Shown: one piece after another, positions 1 through 7,893 of the stretch | Layout of the letters: every line of letters starts with the position of its first letter | Numbering within the stretch: the stretch's first letter is position 1 | NCBI GenBank assembly: GCA_937976315.1 | Contig: CALJRR010000027.1 | Location: forward strand, 1-17,519 | Reading direction: 5' to 3' | DNA: 17,519 bases | DNA from: an uncultured Candidatus Saccharibacteria bacterium | Lineage (GTDB): Bacteria; Patescibacteriota; Saccharimonadia; Saccharimonadales; Saccharimonadaceae | Position numbers and translations under genes: made by a program | The notes under the pieces: generated by a model | Database searches by the model: none | What the model saw: only the letters and a program-made list of their open reading frames with translations | What the model was told of the DNA's origin: nothing

Positions 1-627
1 CAGTAAAAATCCCAGCCCCAACGCGGACTCTGATTCCGGAACATGCTCGCGAACTCGCCCAGCAAACCAATCGCGAACTCCCACCGCCACATCACCCGGA
101 ACTAGTCTTTCGGCGCTAATAATTTTTGCCCGATATACGCTTGCCGAAAAAGCCCCAAATCCCGCCGTCATTTTGCCTTTAACTTTCACAATGTCACTAC
201 GCTTAATTGAGTTTTTATCTGGCGTCGTCACCCAAATTTGTCCCGGCAATTTTTCATTATTCATCTGCAAATTACCCAGTCTAAGAACCGTTTGACTATT
301 TTTATCGAGATCAGGATCCTCTAAAACTTGACCTTGGACAATTGCGACTTTTCCGATTAACGAATCATAAACCTCCACGCCTTTTCTGCCAATTTCACCG
401 CGCCAAAGACCAACCAAAACTCCAGAAATAATTGCTAAAATCACAAAAAATCGCCAGCGCCAAATTGCCACAATTACAAAAATAGCCAGCCCGACCAATA
501 AAAATAATGAGTTCGCCGCAAACGACCGCGGTATGTAATGGATGGAAATTACGCCAATTGTCAGACCGAGGCACCACGCCGCCACCAACAAAGAAATATG
601 CAACTTCTCAAATAGCCATCTATTCAT
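1..627 (-). CDS. comEC: ComEC/Rec2-type competence channel, N-terminal part (3' end outside window)
   Basis: The minus frame starting at ATG 625-627 stays open for 209 codons to the window edge, so only the N-terminus is present. Residues about 11-30, 38-56 and 59-75 are three hydrophobic segments. They are followed by a soluble beta-rich stretch (about 90-175), the layout of the DUF4131/OB-like domain of ComEC. The last visible residues (RDWFAGRVREHVPESESALG) match the conserved entry into the ComEC channel domain, which normally follows with many more membrane helices. ComEC forms the inner-membrane channel through which one DNA strand enters during natural transformation. No Shine-Dalgarno is visible; a -10 box (TATACT, 634-639) ends only 6 nt before the ATG, so the message is probably leaderless. 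The family call is from memory of the domain pattern; an alignment was not possible. Confidence 0.85.
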   Translation of the reverse strand, partial: MNRWLFEKLHISLLVAAWCLGLTIGVISIHYIPRSFAANSLFLLVGLAIFVIVAIWRWRFFVILAIISGVLVGLWRGEIGRKGVEVYDSLIGKVAIVQGQVLEDPDLDKNSQTVLRLGNLQMNNEKLPGQIWVTTPDKNSIKRSDIVKVKGKMTAGFGAFSASVYRAKIISAERLVPGDVAVGVRDWFAGRVREHVPESESALGLGFLL

Positions 628-633
628 ACTTAA

Positions 634-662
634 AGTATATCTACATTTGGAGCTACAAAAAA
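634..662 (-). promoter_or_regulatory. Probable leaderless comEC promoter
   Basis: A -10 hexamer TATACT (634-639) lies 6 nt from the comEC ATG. The -35 position (657-662) at 17-nt spacing is only TTTTTT, which is also the T-run of the tRNA-Lys terminator, so the -35 is weak. Confidence 0.5.
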
Positions 663-680
663 GACTCCACCAAGGGAGTC
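657..680 (-). terminator. Rho-independent terminator after tRNA-Lys
   Basis: On the minus strand a GACTCC/GGAGTC stem (675-680 and 663-668) with a 6-nt loop is followed directly by six T (657-662). It lies 14 nt downstream of the tRNA 3' end and separates it from comEC. Confidence 0.9.
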
Positions 681-694
681 GATTTCATCAAATT

Positions 695-771
695 TGGAGG
701 GTCCACCGGGGCTTGAACCCGGGACACCCTGCTTAAAAGGCAGGTGCTCTGACCAACTGAGCTATGGACCC
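695..771 (-). tRNA. tRNA-Lys(UUU)
   Basis: The minus strand folds into a full cloverleaf. The acceptor is GGGTCCA/TGGACCC. The D stem is GCTC/GAGC, the anticodon stem CCTGC/GCAGG with loop CTTTTAA (anticodon TTT, Lys), and the T arm CCGGG-TTCAAGC-CCCGG. The 3' CCA is encoded (695-697). The discriminator base reads U, which is unusual for a lysine tRNA. The gene has its own promoter and terminator and is a single-gene transcription unit. Confidence 0.95.
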
Positions 772-793
772 ATTCGGAATATCCGCTTTCTTC

Positions 794-822
794 ATCCTAG
801 CACAAACCAACACAAAGGTCAA
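794..822 (-). promoter_or_regulatory. tRNA-Lys promoter
   Basis: TTGACC (817-822), a 17-nt spacer and TAGGAT (794-799), with an extended -10 TG. The -35 overlaps the stop codon of the membrane protein gene ending at 819. Confidence 0.8.
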
Positions 823-1298
823 TGCTTAGCGAGCTTATGTCCGCCAGTATGTAGTGAAAAAATGTCAATTAGACCACACACCAAACCAAACGTAGCAACA
901 TACCGCCAATTATTCGCGAAGATCTTATATAGCGCCAGTGCCTGTCCGTCTAGTGATATATATTTTCCCAGAGGGACCACCAATAGTGCTGCTGTCAAAA
1001 ACGCGATTCCCACCGCCGAGACAATTCTCTCATGTTTTTTCTGGTATCTCGGACCACTTAAAAGAAGCATAATTAACGGAACCAACGTTAAGACTAATCC
1101 CGAAATTACACCATTTGGCAATAAACCAGTTTCCAATTTCAAGCCGTCCAACACCCCTGTCAGCCAGCCACCCCACCATTCTGATAGTAAAAATCCCGTC
1201 GCCAACGACAACGCCAATGGACCGAATCTTCGAGATGAAACAAATGCAACCGCAAAAACCGCTACTAAAATTGCTCCAAATAAAATTATCACACTCAT
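819..1298 (-). CDS. Small polytopic membrane protein, unknown function
   Basis: 159 residues with about five hydrophobic segments (roughly 2-20, 26-45, 62-82, 92-112, 130-148), ending in a short histidine-containing tail (HTGGHKLAKH). I do not recognise the family. Its ATG (1296-1298) overlaps the stop of the upstream DUF192 gene as ATGA, and a strong GGAGG Shine-Dalgarno sits just ahead, so the two are translationally coupled and presumably act together at the membrane. It is followed by the tRNA-Lys promoter, which reaches into its stop codon. Confidence 0.75.
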   Translation of the reverse strand: MSVIILFGAILVAVFAVAFVSSRRFGPLALSLATGFLLSEWWGGWLTGVLDGLKLETGLLPNGVISGLVLTLVPLIMLLLSGPRYQKKHERIVSAVGIAFLTAALLVVPLGKYISLDGQALALYKIFANNWRYVATFGLVCGLIDIFSLHTGGHKLAKH

Positions 1299-1786
1299 TT
1301 ATCCTCCTCCAAATCAAATTTTACCTGTGACCCAACCGTAGCGCTCGCCTGCTTAGCAACTCCTGCCTTCACCTCCAACACGTACTTTGCAGGAACCGGT
1401 GGCGCATATTTTTCATGCGGCTCGGCGTCCGGCTTGACGTTATGTTTTACATAGACAACGCGCTTTTTATCATTGATCCAAATCATATCAACCGAAAACT
1501 TCATATCTTTCATCCACATTTTATGACGATCGTTATGGTCAAATACGAACAGCATGGCATAATTCTCGTCAATTCCCAGCCTTCCGGACAGACCTTTCCG
1601 CTGTGATTCTTCGTCATTAGCAATTTCCGCCCGAAGCATTGTCTTATTCAGGTAAATCATTTCCGTTTTTGGCGAAACCGTTCGAAAAGCATAAAAAATT
1701 GCCCCACCAATAACCATTAGCATACCGCAGATAAATATCCATTTGATGACAGTTTGAGTTACTGTCGAGTGACGAGGCTCGTCCAT
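1295..1786 (-). CDS. Membrane-anchored DUF192 family protein
   Basis: 163 residues. One N-terminal membrane helix (about 16-34) is followed by a DUF192 (COG1430) domain at about 45-160. Hallmarks in order are the 'A.....+.KGLSGRLGID' segment (about 53-72), AMLFVFD (77-83), MWMKDMKFSVDMIWI (90-104) and YVLEVKAG (135-142). Members are small secreted or periplasmic beta-barrel proteins of unknown biochemistry. The helix here looks like an uncleaved anchor, placing the domain outside the membrane. The gene heads a two-gene unit with the polytopic protein at 819. A perfect TATAAT with extended TG (1793-1801) ends 6 nt before the ATG and there is no Shine-Dalgarno, so a leaderless mRNA is likely. 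Confidence 0.88.
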   Translation of the reverse strand: MDEPRHSTVTQTVIKWIFICGMLMVIGGAIFYAFRTVSPKTEMIYLNKTMLRAEIANDEESQRKGLSGRLGIDENYAMLFVFDHNDRHKMWMKDMKFSVDMIWINDKKRVVYVKHNVKPDAEPHEKYAPPVPAKYVLEVKAGVAKQASATVGSQVKFDLEEDK

Positions 1787-1792
1787 AAACCT

Positions 1793-1801
1793 ATTATAAC
1801 A
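1793..1801 (-). promoter_or_regulatory. Extended -10 promoter, leaderless DUF192 gene
   Basis: TG-T-TATAAT on the minus strand with only 6 nt between the -10 and the ATG at 1784-1786. No convincing -35 is present; an extended -10 can compensate. Confidence 0.7.
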
Positions 1802-1810
1802 AGTTTATGC

Positions 1811-2728
1811 TTAAGCGCCGATTTTATCTTTTTTATTGCCACGTTTGGCATTTCGATCGATGTATTCGATTATCTTTCCAGCCACATTTCGGCGAGTAAT
1901 TTTCTCAATTCCAAATCCTGGACTAGCATTAACCTCCAGCACCAAAGCGCCACGGCTTGACCTCATGAAGTCGACTCCAGCAACTGTCAATCCCATAGCC
2001 TTAGCGGCTTTCACACACATTTTACGTTCAGAATCTGTCAATTTTATGCTGGTTCCTTCGCCGCCCTTGTGTAAATTGCTACGGAAATCATCGTCCAAAC
2101 TCTGACGTTTCATACTAGCCACCACTTGACTGCCAACCACAAACGCACGAATATCGACACCAGCCGACTCTCTAATAAACTCCTGAAGCAGTACGTTCGT
2201 GCCGTCCGAGTTGGTCAAATAAAACGCCTGTAGAACCGACTTGGCAGCCTTTTTAGTTTCCGCCAGAACCACACCATTTCCGTGCGTACCACGCGCCAAC
2301 TTAATAATCGCCGGCATACCACCAATCTCTTCAATGAGCGAATCAATGTCAGTCGCGTTTCGAGAAAAGACCGTCTTCGGAATCGACACTCCCGCTTTAA
2401 CTAATAACTGCGTTGAGCGCAATTTGTCCCGCGCCCTAGTAATCGCAATCGAGCGATTCATGAAAAACGCCTTCGGATACATCATCTCCAATTGACGCAA
2501 AACCGCTGTTCCATACTTTGTCATATGGCTCGCGATTCGCGGAATTACCACGTCAAATTCACCAATTTCCTTACCTTTGTAGATGACCGTCGGGTGCTTT
2601 TCGTCAATTGAAACGTAGCAGTTTTTATACTTAATAACTTTAACTTGATGACCGCGCTTTTCAGCCTCTTCTTTCAGGCGAAGAGTTGAATAATTACTGT
2701 TGCCGTTAGATAATATCGCAATACGCAT
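1811..2728 (-). CDS. RimK-type ATP-grasp amino-acid ligase
   Basis: 305 residues, normal length for RimK. The N-terminal pre-ATP-grasp domain is about 1-95 and the ATP-grasp fold about 100-290. It has the ATP-binding lysine and glycine-rich loop (IIKLARGTHGNGV, about 141-153), the LQEFI strand (181-185), the RimK-typical RSNLHKGGEG (216-225) and the metal-ligand strand LEVNASPGFGIEK (264-276). RimK enzymes ligate glutamate or similar amino acids to a protein C-terminus (ribosomal protein S6 in E. coli) or build amide-linked peptides. The target cannot be read from the sequence, since no rpsF is nearby. It shares one base with the upstream protease stop (TAATG), so the two are coupled. I left the symbol empty because the substrate is unknown. 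Confidence 0.9.
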   Translation of the reverse strand: MRIAILSNGNSNYSTLRLKEEAEKRGHQVKVIKYKNCYVSIDEKHPTVIYKGKEIGEFDVVIPRIASHMTKYGTAVLRQLEMMYPKAFFMNRSIAITRARDKLRSTQLLVKAGVSIPKTVFSRNATDIDSLIEEIGGMPAIIKLARGTHGNGVVLAETKKAAKSVLQAFYLTNSDGTNVLLQEFIRESAGVDIRAFVVGSQVVASMKRQSLDDDFRSNLHKGGEGTSIKLTDSERKMCVKAAKAMGLTVAGVDFMRSSRGALVLEVNASPGFGIEKITRRNVAGKIIEYIDRNAKRGNKKDKIGA

Positions 2729-3234
2729 TATTTTTCTTCACCTTTCTGATGATATTTTTTATAGAATTTATATGGATCTAACTTTATCTCTTCATTAAGA
2801 CTGAAGGCTGTGGGCGCTTTTTTTCTACGTACTTTTTTCTTTGACACATCCACTAGGAATTTTCCAGAAATTGATCGCCTTCCAATTAAAACTGGAAATT
2901 CATTTTTTGATCGATCAGACAAATTCATCAACATTTTAATTTTTCGCCCACCAAGCTTTACCCAAAAGTGCGTTCGATAACGAATCTGCTCATGTCCAGA
3001 CGAACTACGCACCCTCGCCACAGAATAATCAGTTCTCTTAAATATCTTACCATTATAATACAGCGAACCCTCACCAAAAATAGAGAATTTTAACACGCCG
3101 TCCTTATCTATACGAATATTACTCGCCCAAACAGCACTTGAATCGGCCCCCGTATCAATCTTAGCTGGAACTCTTTGCGCTCGCTCGCCGAAGTCCACAA
3201 ACTCAGTCGACCCAATAACAGTTTTTTCTTTCAT
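2728..3234 (-). CDS. DUF785/RimB-type retropepsin-like aspartic protease
   Basis: 168 residues, family once annotated 'ATP-dependent zinc protease' (PF05618). Visible are the N-terminal KTVIGSTEFVDF strand, the KIDTGADSSAVWA active-site loop with the catalytic Asp-Thr-Gly (D27-G29), and the R...RYRTHFWVKLGG and FPVLIGRRSISGKFLVD strands typical of the family. One such domain makes half of a pepsin-like site, so it presumably dimerises. This family is repeatedly found beside RimK ligases, and here its stop overlaps the RimK start (TAATG). It has no signal peptide, so it is likely cytoplasmic. It is transcribed from an apparently leaderless promoter (3243-3271) that shares a 14-bp element with the DUF1704 gene upstream. 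Confidence 0.88.
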   Translation of the reverse strand: MKEKTVIGSTEFVDFGERAQRVPAKIDTGADSSAVWASNIRIDKDGVLKFSIFGEGSLYYNGKIFKRTDYSVARVRSSSGHEQIRYRTHFWVKLGGRKIKMLMNLSDRSKNEFPVLIGRRSISGKFLVDVSKKKVRRKKAPTAFSLNEEIKLDPYKFYKKYHQKGEEK

Positions 3235-3242
3235 ACGTAAAT

Positions 3243-3271
3243 ATTATGGCATAATTTATGATATATATCAA
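3243..3271 (-). promoter_or_regulatory. Promoter of the aspartic protease - RimK unit
   Basis: TTGATA (3266-3271), a 17-nt spacer, CATAAT (3243-3248) and an extended -10 TGC. The -10 ends 8 nt before the ATG, so little or no leader. The palindrome TTATG-N-CATAA (3244-3254) covers the -10. Confidence 0.75.
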
Positions 3272-3287
3272 ATATATCAACCCCCTA

Positions 3288-4676
3288 CTAAACACTTCTT
3301 GATTCAAGAATTACACGTCTATGGTCCGCTGAAGTATTCACCTTCCCGGCAAGAAGCAACGACAGTAAAAAGTCATCACCTTTTATAGATTCTAGGTATC
3401 TCCAAACTTCTACCGAACCATTATAGTAGCTTAGATCCTTAAATAAAGGCATGTCGTTTGTTCCGCGGAAGCTTCGTAAAGTCTGAGTAAAAGCAGTCTT
3501 TTTCGCTTTCTCCATCTGCTCATCGTTAATCTCGCCTCCATCTCTAACGGAGTCGAGTAGCAACAACCTCCATTTCACTTCAAATGCGCCACGAAAATCT
3601 TTTTCATCATAATACGCCAATCCGGCAGTTATATAGTGATCAACACCGCGCTCAGCAAACTTTCCGCTCAAAGCCTGCTCCATCACCACGCCCAGCCCTT
3701 CCTCGGCGTCATAATAGTCGCTCAATCCAGATCTCAGAGGAAGCATATCAGTTTCTCCGCCAGTAATAGACCTCAGCATATGAACGCCAATTTCATGAAC
3801 CACCAAATTCTCAACCTTTTTGCGAGATCGCATCATACCATTGTCGGGAATAACTATTCTTTTCTCAGAGGATTTTACATTAACAGAAGTAGCCTTCTCT
3901 GCAGAAACCGTCCAACCCTCCGCTGCTCCAGCATAACCCTTTGAATCATTATTGAACTCTTCTTCGATAATATCAGTAAATATTTTCTGCAACTCATACG
4001 GATCAAATTCTTCTTGCTCATTAGGAATATGACTTAGCATACCTCCATATAAAGACTCTGCTACACTATGCATCCATTCCACTGTTTCGTCTGATGGACG
4101 GAACCTCTCTGGAATATCCATTCCAGGCTTGAAATTAACCATACCGAATAACTCTTTACGCAGTTCATCCGCTTTTCCTGTCAATTTTTTGCTATGAATA
4201 GCGTTTAATTTTCCGCCCAACAGAGAACGATAGGTATCTTCGTCTGGCTCACCGTAAGATTCAATATTCAGATACCTATACTTCTCAGCGGCAGCTTTCT
4301 TTTCCTCTTCTGATTTTGCATTGTTATACTGTTGCGCATAATTAAGTAGCGTCGTCTTCTTTGAGTAATCTGCGATAAACTCTTCGTAAATACCTCTGTG
4401 TGATGGCGGCAGGCTAGGATGATTTAATATCTTATTACCAATCTCCTGTATCTTTTCTGCAGCTTCGTCAAAATCAGCAGAATTCAGTTTATCATAAACA
4501 AATTGAGGATTTCTAATCTCCCCAGAAAGAAACCTCTCCTCCTCTTCTTTGCGATTTGATGGATTAAACATCGTAACAATTTTTGGCGACAAATCTGTTA
4601 GCTGACTATAAAGGTCCTCTACAGAAGACTGATTTTCAATTGTTTCTATCGCATTAAGGGTCGCCTCTTTATTCAT
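3288..4676 (-). CDS. DUF1704 (QEGLA motif / MATCAP-type) metallopeptidase
   Basis: 462 residues from ATG 4674-4676. The domain carries the HExxxH zinc motif of the family (VVHEIGVHMLRS, H294/E295/H299) and, about 25 residues on, the EEGLG variant of the 'QEGLA' signature (325-329) supplying the third ligand region. An N-terminal helical part with a Lys/Glu-rich coiled segment (about 110-135) precedes it. Bacterial members are mislabelled 'flavohemoglobin expression-modulating'. Eukaryotic relatives (MATCAP/TMCP) are tubulin carboxypeptidases that remove C-terminal Tyr or Glu. No signal peptide, so cytoplasmic. A longer start at 4751 would overlap the upstream gene and lies ahead of the promoter (4684-4712), so I reject it. 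There is no Shine-Dalgarno and the mRNA is likely leaderless. Confidence 0.85.
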   Translation of the reverse strand: MNKEATLNAIETIENQSSVEDLYSQLTDLSPKIVTMFNPSNRKEEEERFLSGEIRNPQFVYDKLNSADFDEAAEKIQEIGNKILNHPSLPPSHRGIYEEFIADYSKKTTLLNYAQQYNNAKSEEEKKAAAEKYRYLNIESYGEPDEDTYRSLLGGKLNAIHSKKLTGKADELRKELFGMVNFKPGMDIPERFRPSDETVEWMHSVAESLYGGMLSHIPNEQEEFDPYELQKIFTDIIEEEFNNDSKGYAGAAEGWTVSAEKATSVNVKSSEKRIVIPDNGMMRSRKKVENLVVHEIGVHMLRSITGGETDMLPLRSGLSDYYDAEEGLGVVMEQALSGKFAERGVDHYITAGLAYYDEKDFRGAFEVKWRLLLLDSVRDGGEINDEQMEKAKKTAFTQTLRSFRGTNDMPLFKDLSYYNGSVEVWRYLESIKGDDFLLSLLLAGKVNTSADHRRVILESRSV

Positions 4677-4683
4677 GTGGCAT

Positions 4684-4712
4684 ATTATGGCATAAAAACT
4701 ATCTTTTTGCAA
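4684..4712 (-). promoter_or_regulatory. Promoter of the DUF1704 gene
   Basis: TTGCAA (4707-4712), a 17-nt spacer, CATAAT (4684-4689) and an extended -10 TGC. The -10 ends 7 nt from the ATG. It overlaps the 3' end of the 1044-residue gene and shares 14 bp, including TTATG-N-CATAA (4685-4695), with the promoter at 3243-3271. Confidence 0.75.
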
Positions 4713-7700
4713 TATCTTGTCTTTTGCTTCTTTGGGCTCTCGCCACCACAATTATCACCGCTACAATGATAGATATACCAGCCAAAATAGCTAATACATA
4801 AGTGTATCCCGACAATAGATATATCAAAGCTAATGTCACACATACAGCGCCCCAGGTCGTAATCAGTCGTTTATTAAGCGCCAACCCCACGACAACCATC
4901 AATGAATGCTCTATTAGGAATAATATTTCCATAACGCCGTCTCCTGCAAACGCCAGGATGAGAGTCGGCAGGCTAAACACAGAGAGAGCCAGTACTATAT
5001 GTACTGTCGTAGACTTATGAATATACCCCAACCAACGCCACGACATCACCGCTCCCGAAAGAATTGCCGCTGACCACAAATACGGTATTGTGATGGCGTG
5101 AACGGGTAAGGCTAGGTTTTTAATAGTAAATAAAACGCCGCACAGAATCAGGATCACACCTGAATCAAAATATAAAATATTCTTTTTAGGAACACCTTCA
5201 AACATCAAGGCTGTACCATTAATTATCCACACTAGCGCCGCCAGAATTACTGACGCCATAGTAGCGCTAACTGATGTAGCAATAGACAATAAGACTACCG
5301 ACCAGCCGATGGCGCTATAGAACGAAGAGTAATACCAACGACTCGACATCTTTCTGATTCGCGCAGCAATAGCCAGACCGTAAAATACCGCAAAAACAAT
5401 CAGGGCGACAACTGACATGAATTCGAGTGGAATAGTAAACCATTGAGCTATAAGGCAAAGCAACAACACTAGACTCGGGTGCGCAGCTATTGTCATTATT
5501 CGCCAATCTCGTTTAGCAAGTACCGCCATATAAAGAGCCGCTACAGCCGCTAGCCATCCCAATACCTTGAACAACAAATCATATGTTGCCAGTAGATTAA
5601 TTGCCGGAAACGCTATCGTTGGAACTACAGCGGCGCACAGCGTCATATCACTAATGATTGACGATTGCCTATTCATTCGCAACAGCCAGTACAAAGACCC
5701 AAAACCAACTAGACTCACCCATGCAGCAATTGCGAGATTGTCATTAAACGGTACATTCAACCAATGCAGGGACAATAAAACAAAGATGATTGTCGTAAGA
5801 TATGCCCCACCCAAATAAACCTCTCTACGACATCGGTAAAATGCATAGTATATTGACACCACTAGCGGCAACCAAACTATCGGATGAATTGACGACAACA
5901 CAACAATGATAGCTACGCCAATAATAGAATATAGAAACAACTCACGACTTTTGACGGCTGTGTTGCCATGGCGACGATAAAGCCATTCTACTATTAATAG
6001 CGACGACACATTTATCCACGCCGTTAAAATAGATATGTTTTCACTAGACATCGCAAAACCTAAAGCTAGCAAAAATACCGATAACATTAAAGAGGTATGG
6101 ACTCCAACTACAAACTCATAAACTTTTTCGCGCCATACAGCCACACTCATAATGCCAGCGCCGATATCTATCGTGCCCGATAGGCACATCAGAGCCTCCT
6201 CTGTCGCATGAGTGGCTATCATCGCTGAAGTAAACATTGCCATTAATAGCCAAGTTGACGCAGCACCATATACTAAAGCAGCCTGACTTTTACTAATATT
6301 CGGACGCTTCAAAATTAGCAATCGGCAAATAACTGGCAGTGGCGTCATGAATAGAAAAATTAGATACTGTACGCGTGGTGCTATAGCTATATCGATATTG
6401 AATAGTGTTATACCAATCGGCGCCAATAGAATCCCAGACACCACAACCATAATACCGAAGCGGACACGGCGTAACAAAAAAAGTATTGCAAGACTAATCG
6501 CTGAAATAACACCAATAAAGGTAAAGGCAATCATCATTCTTAGCGAATCTCCAGAGCCGATCGCGCCAAACAAAGCACTTAATGACACAACAAAACTAGC
6601 CCACAATACTATTTCATGATGTCTATCGTACTGTTTCTGAATGTACATTGATATAGCGGACCAGATTATATTTCCAAGTGCCACTAGCCCTAGAATCACA
6701 CTTACAACCAACTGATTATCGTCAGATAAATACATTGCGAAACTAGTAGCCATCGCCATTAACAATAAGCGAGCTGTTGTCAACTCATAAGTGCGCATCT
6801 TTTTAGACTTCTCGACAAGAGCAACCGTAAAGTAATATGCAACGCTAGCGAATAACAGTACGCTAATATCTAATGTACCCATATATGTCGACGAGCTAAG
6901 CGCGATAAACATCGTCATCGGCACGATAAACGGATTTACAACGTTTAACGGTTCGACAAACTGACGAGGAAGACGACTAGAAGAATACGCAGCCACAGTC
7001 ATCAAACATCCAAATAGCAGCATTACAACGTAATACCAGACCAGCTGCGCATGCACGACAGCCGGCAAACTAGTCGTCATCGTAAACATCGATAGTAGCG
7101 ATACATAAGCAAGAGGTCTACTATTCAATCTCACCGTAGCATCAACACACAAAACAGCACCAATTACAGAGGTAATAAGCCAGCACCATGCGGGGTCAAT
7201 ACCTAAAAGTAAATTCATAGTCCAGCCGCCAATTGGCACAGCTGCCAAAGCCGTACCAATAAGTGCTGTCGATGCAGATTTCAATATTGGCAAGCGAGCA
7301 TACAATATCTGACCAATAATATAATAAATAAAAATAAACAGCCACACCAATCCAAACCTAAGTTGGACAGATAGATTAATTGTCTGAGCCAGAAGCAATA
7401 TTCCCGCAGTCAGAAGTAGCGATGCCGTATATAGCGCTATATTAATTGTAGTCTTACGACCCCTCTCCTTTTCCTTGTCATCAATATGTGATGTCCGTTC
7501 AATATTATTCTCAACAGGCACAGCAACCGTGTCCACCCTCTCTTCAGCCGCGGAAACACTAGTAGGAATTATATTATCTAGATTCTCATTTTTACTGATA
7601 TTTAACGGCGTATTCGCAAGCCGTGAAGCAGCGTTTTGATTCTCGGTAATAAGCTTCACTTGACCGTTGTCATTCTCAATTTTGGCGCATCCATTTTGTG

Positions 7701-7833
7701 CATCACGCACGCCATCCCAATATCCCTGCCGATAATCTTCGGAATAATTAGACGGCTGGCTATTGCCTCTCTGTAATAATTTTATTAGCTTAATTACTAC
7801 AATAATAACTATTATCAGAAAAATTAATCCCAT
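4699..7833 (-). CDS. Very large polytopic membrane protein, unknown function
   Basis: 1044 residues. An N-terminal hydrophobic helix (about 2-20) is followed by a soluble linker to about residue 125 that contains a YRQGYWDGVRDAQNG segment and a Lys/Arg/Glu-rich stretch. The rest is an almost uninterrupted series of hydrophobic helices, roughly 25-30 by eye, with only short charged loops and a basic C-terminus. The overall plan resembles the DUF2339/DUF2157 group of giant integral membrane proteins, but I see no motif that fixes a family. Possible roles such as envelope assembly or lipid handling are guesses. It sits just upstream of the DUF1704 gene but has its own promoter (7861-7869) and a GAGGG Shine-Dalgarno 9 nt before the ATG. 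The next gene's promoter lies in its 3' end. Confidence 0.8.
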   Translation of the reverse strand: MGLIFLIIVIIVVIKLIKLLQRGNSQPSNYSEDYRQGYWDGVRDAQNGCAKIENDNGQVKLITENQNAASRLANTPLNISKNENLDNIIPTSVSAAEERVDTVAVPVENNIERTSHIDDKEKERGRKTTINIALYTASLLLTAGILLLAQTINLSVQLRFGLVWLFIFIYYIIGQILYARLPILKSASTALIGTALAAVPIGGWTMNLLLGIDPAWCWLITSVIGAVLCVDATVRLNSRPLAYVSLLSMFTMTTSLPAVVHAQLVWYYVVMLLFGCLMTVAAYSSSRLPRQFVEPLNVVNPFIVPMTMFIALSSSTYMGTLDISVLLFASVAYYFTVALVEKSKKMRTYELTTARLLLMAMATSFAMYLSDDNQLVVSVILGLVALGNIIWSAISMYIQKQYDRHHEIVLWASFVVSLSALFGAIGSGDSLRMMIAFTFIGVISAISLAILFLLRRVRFGIMVVVSGILLAPIGITLFNIDIAIAPRVQYLIFLFMTPLPVICRLLILKRPNISKSQAALVYGAASTWLLMAMFTSAMIATHATEEALMCLSGTIDIGAGIMSVAVWREKVYEFVVGVHTSLMLSVFLLALGFAMSSENISILTAWINVSSLLIVEWLYRRHGNTAVKSRELFLYSIIGVAIIVVLSSIHPIVWLPLVVSIYYAFYRCRREVYLGGAYLTTIIFVLLSLHWLNVPFNDNLAIAAWVSLVGFGSLYWLLRMNRQSSIISDMTLCAAVVPTIAFPAINLLATYDLLFKVLGWLAAVAALYMAVLAKRDWRIMTIAAHPSLVLLLCLIAQWFTIPLEFMSVVALIVFAVFYGLAIAARIRKMSSRWYYSSFYSAIGWSVVLLSIATSVSATMASVILAALVWIINGTALMFEGVPKKNILYFDSGVILILCGVLFTIKNLALPVHAITIPYLWSAAILSGAVMSWRWLGYIHKSTTVHIVLALSVFSLPTLILAFAGDGVMEILFLIEHSLMVVVGLALNKRLITTWGAVCVTLALIYLLSGYTYVLAILAGISIIVAVIIVVARAQRSKRQDIAKR

Positions 7834-7860
7834 GCCTTCAATCCCTCTTATGTTAGCTTC

Positions 7861-7869
7861 AGTATAACA
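7861..7869 (-). promoter_or_regulatory. Extended -10 promoter of the large membrane protein gene
   Basis: TG-T-TATACT (7861-7869) about 27 nt before the ATG at 7833; TTGTTG at 16 nt upstream is a weak -35. The short leader contains GAGGG at 7843-7847. Confidence 0.6.
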
Positions 7870-7893
7870 CAGGATTTTTTCTCAACAAATATA

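Noticed and set aside
395..577. 60-codon minus-strand frame inside comEC
   Set aside because: It overlaps the comEC frame on the same strand, which has the domain content and promoter position.
694..1341. 215-codon plus-strand frame over tRNA-Lys and two minus-strand genes
   Set aside because: It runs antisense through a tRNA and coupled genes with recognisable families, has a low-complexity translation and no ribosome site.
1787..1810. AAACTTG/TAGGTTT inverted repeat between rimK-like and DUF192 genes as a terminator
   Set aside because: The stem relies on wobble pairs and has no T-run; the sequence is better explained as the DUF192 promoter.
4677..4751. Longer DUF1704 start at ATG 4751
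   Set aside because: It overlaps the upstream coding region by 53 nt and lies ahead of a good promoter (4684-4712) whose -10 is 7 nt from ATG 4676.
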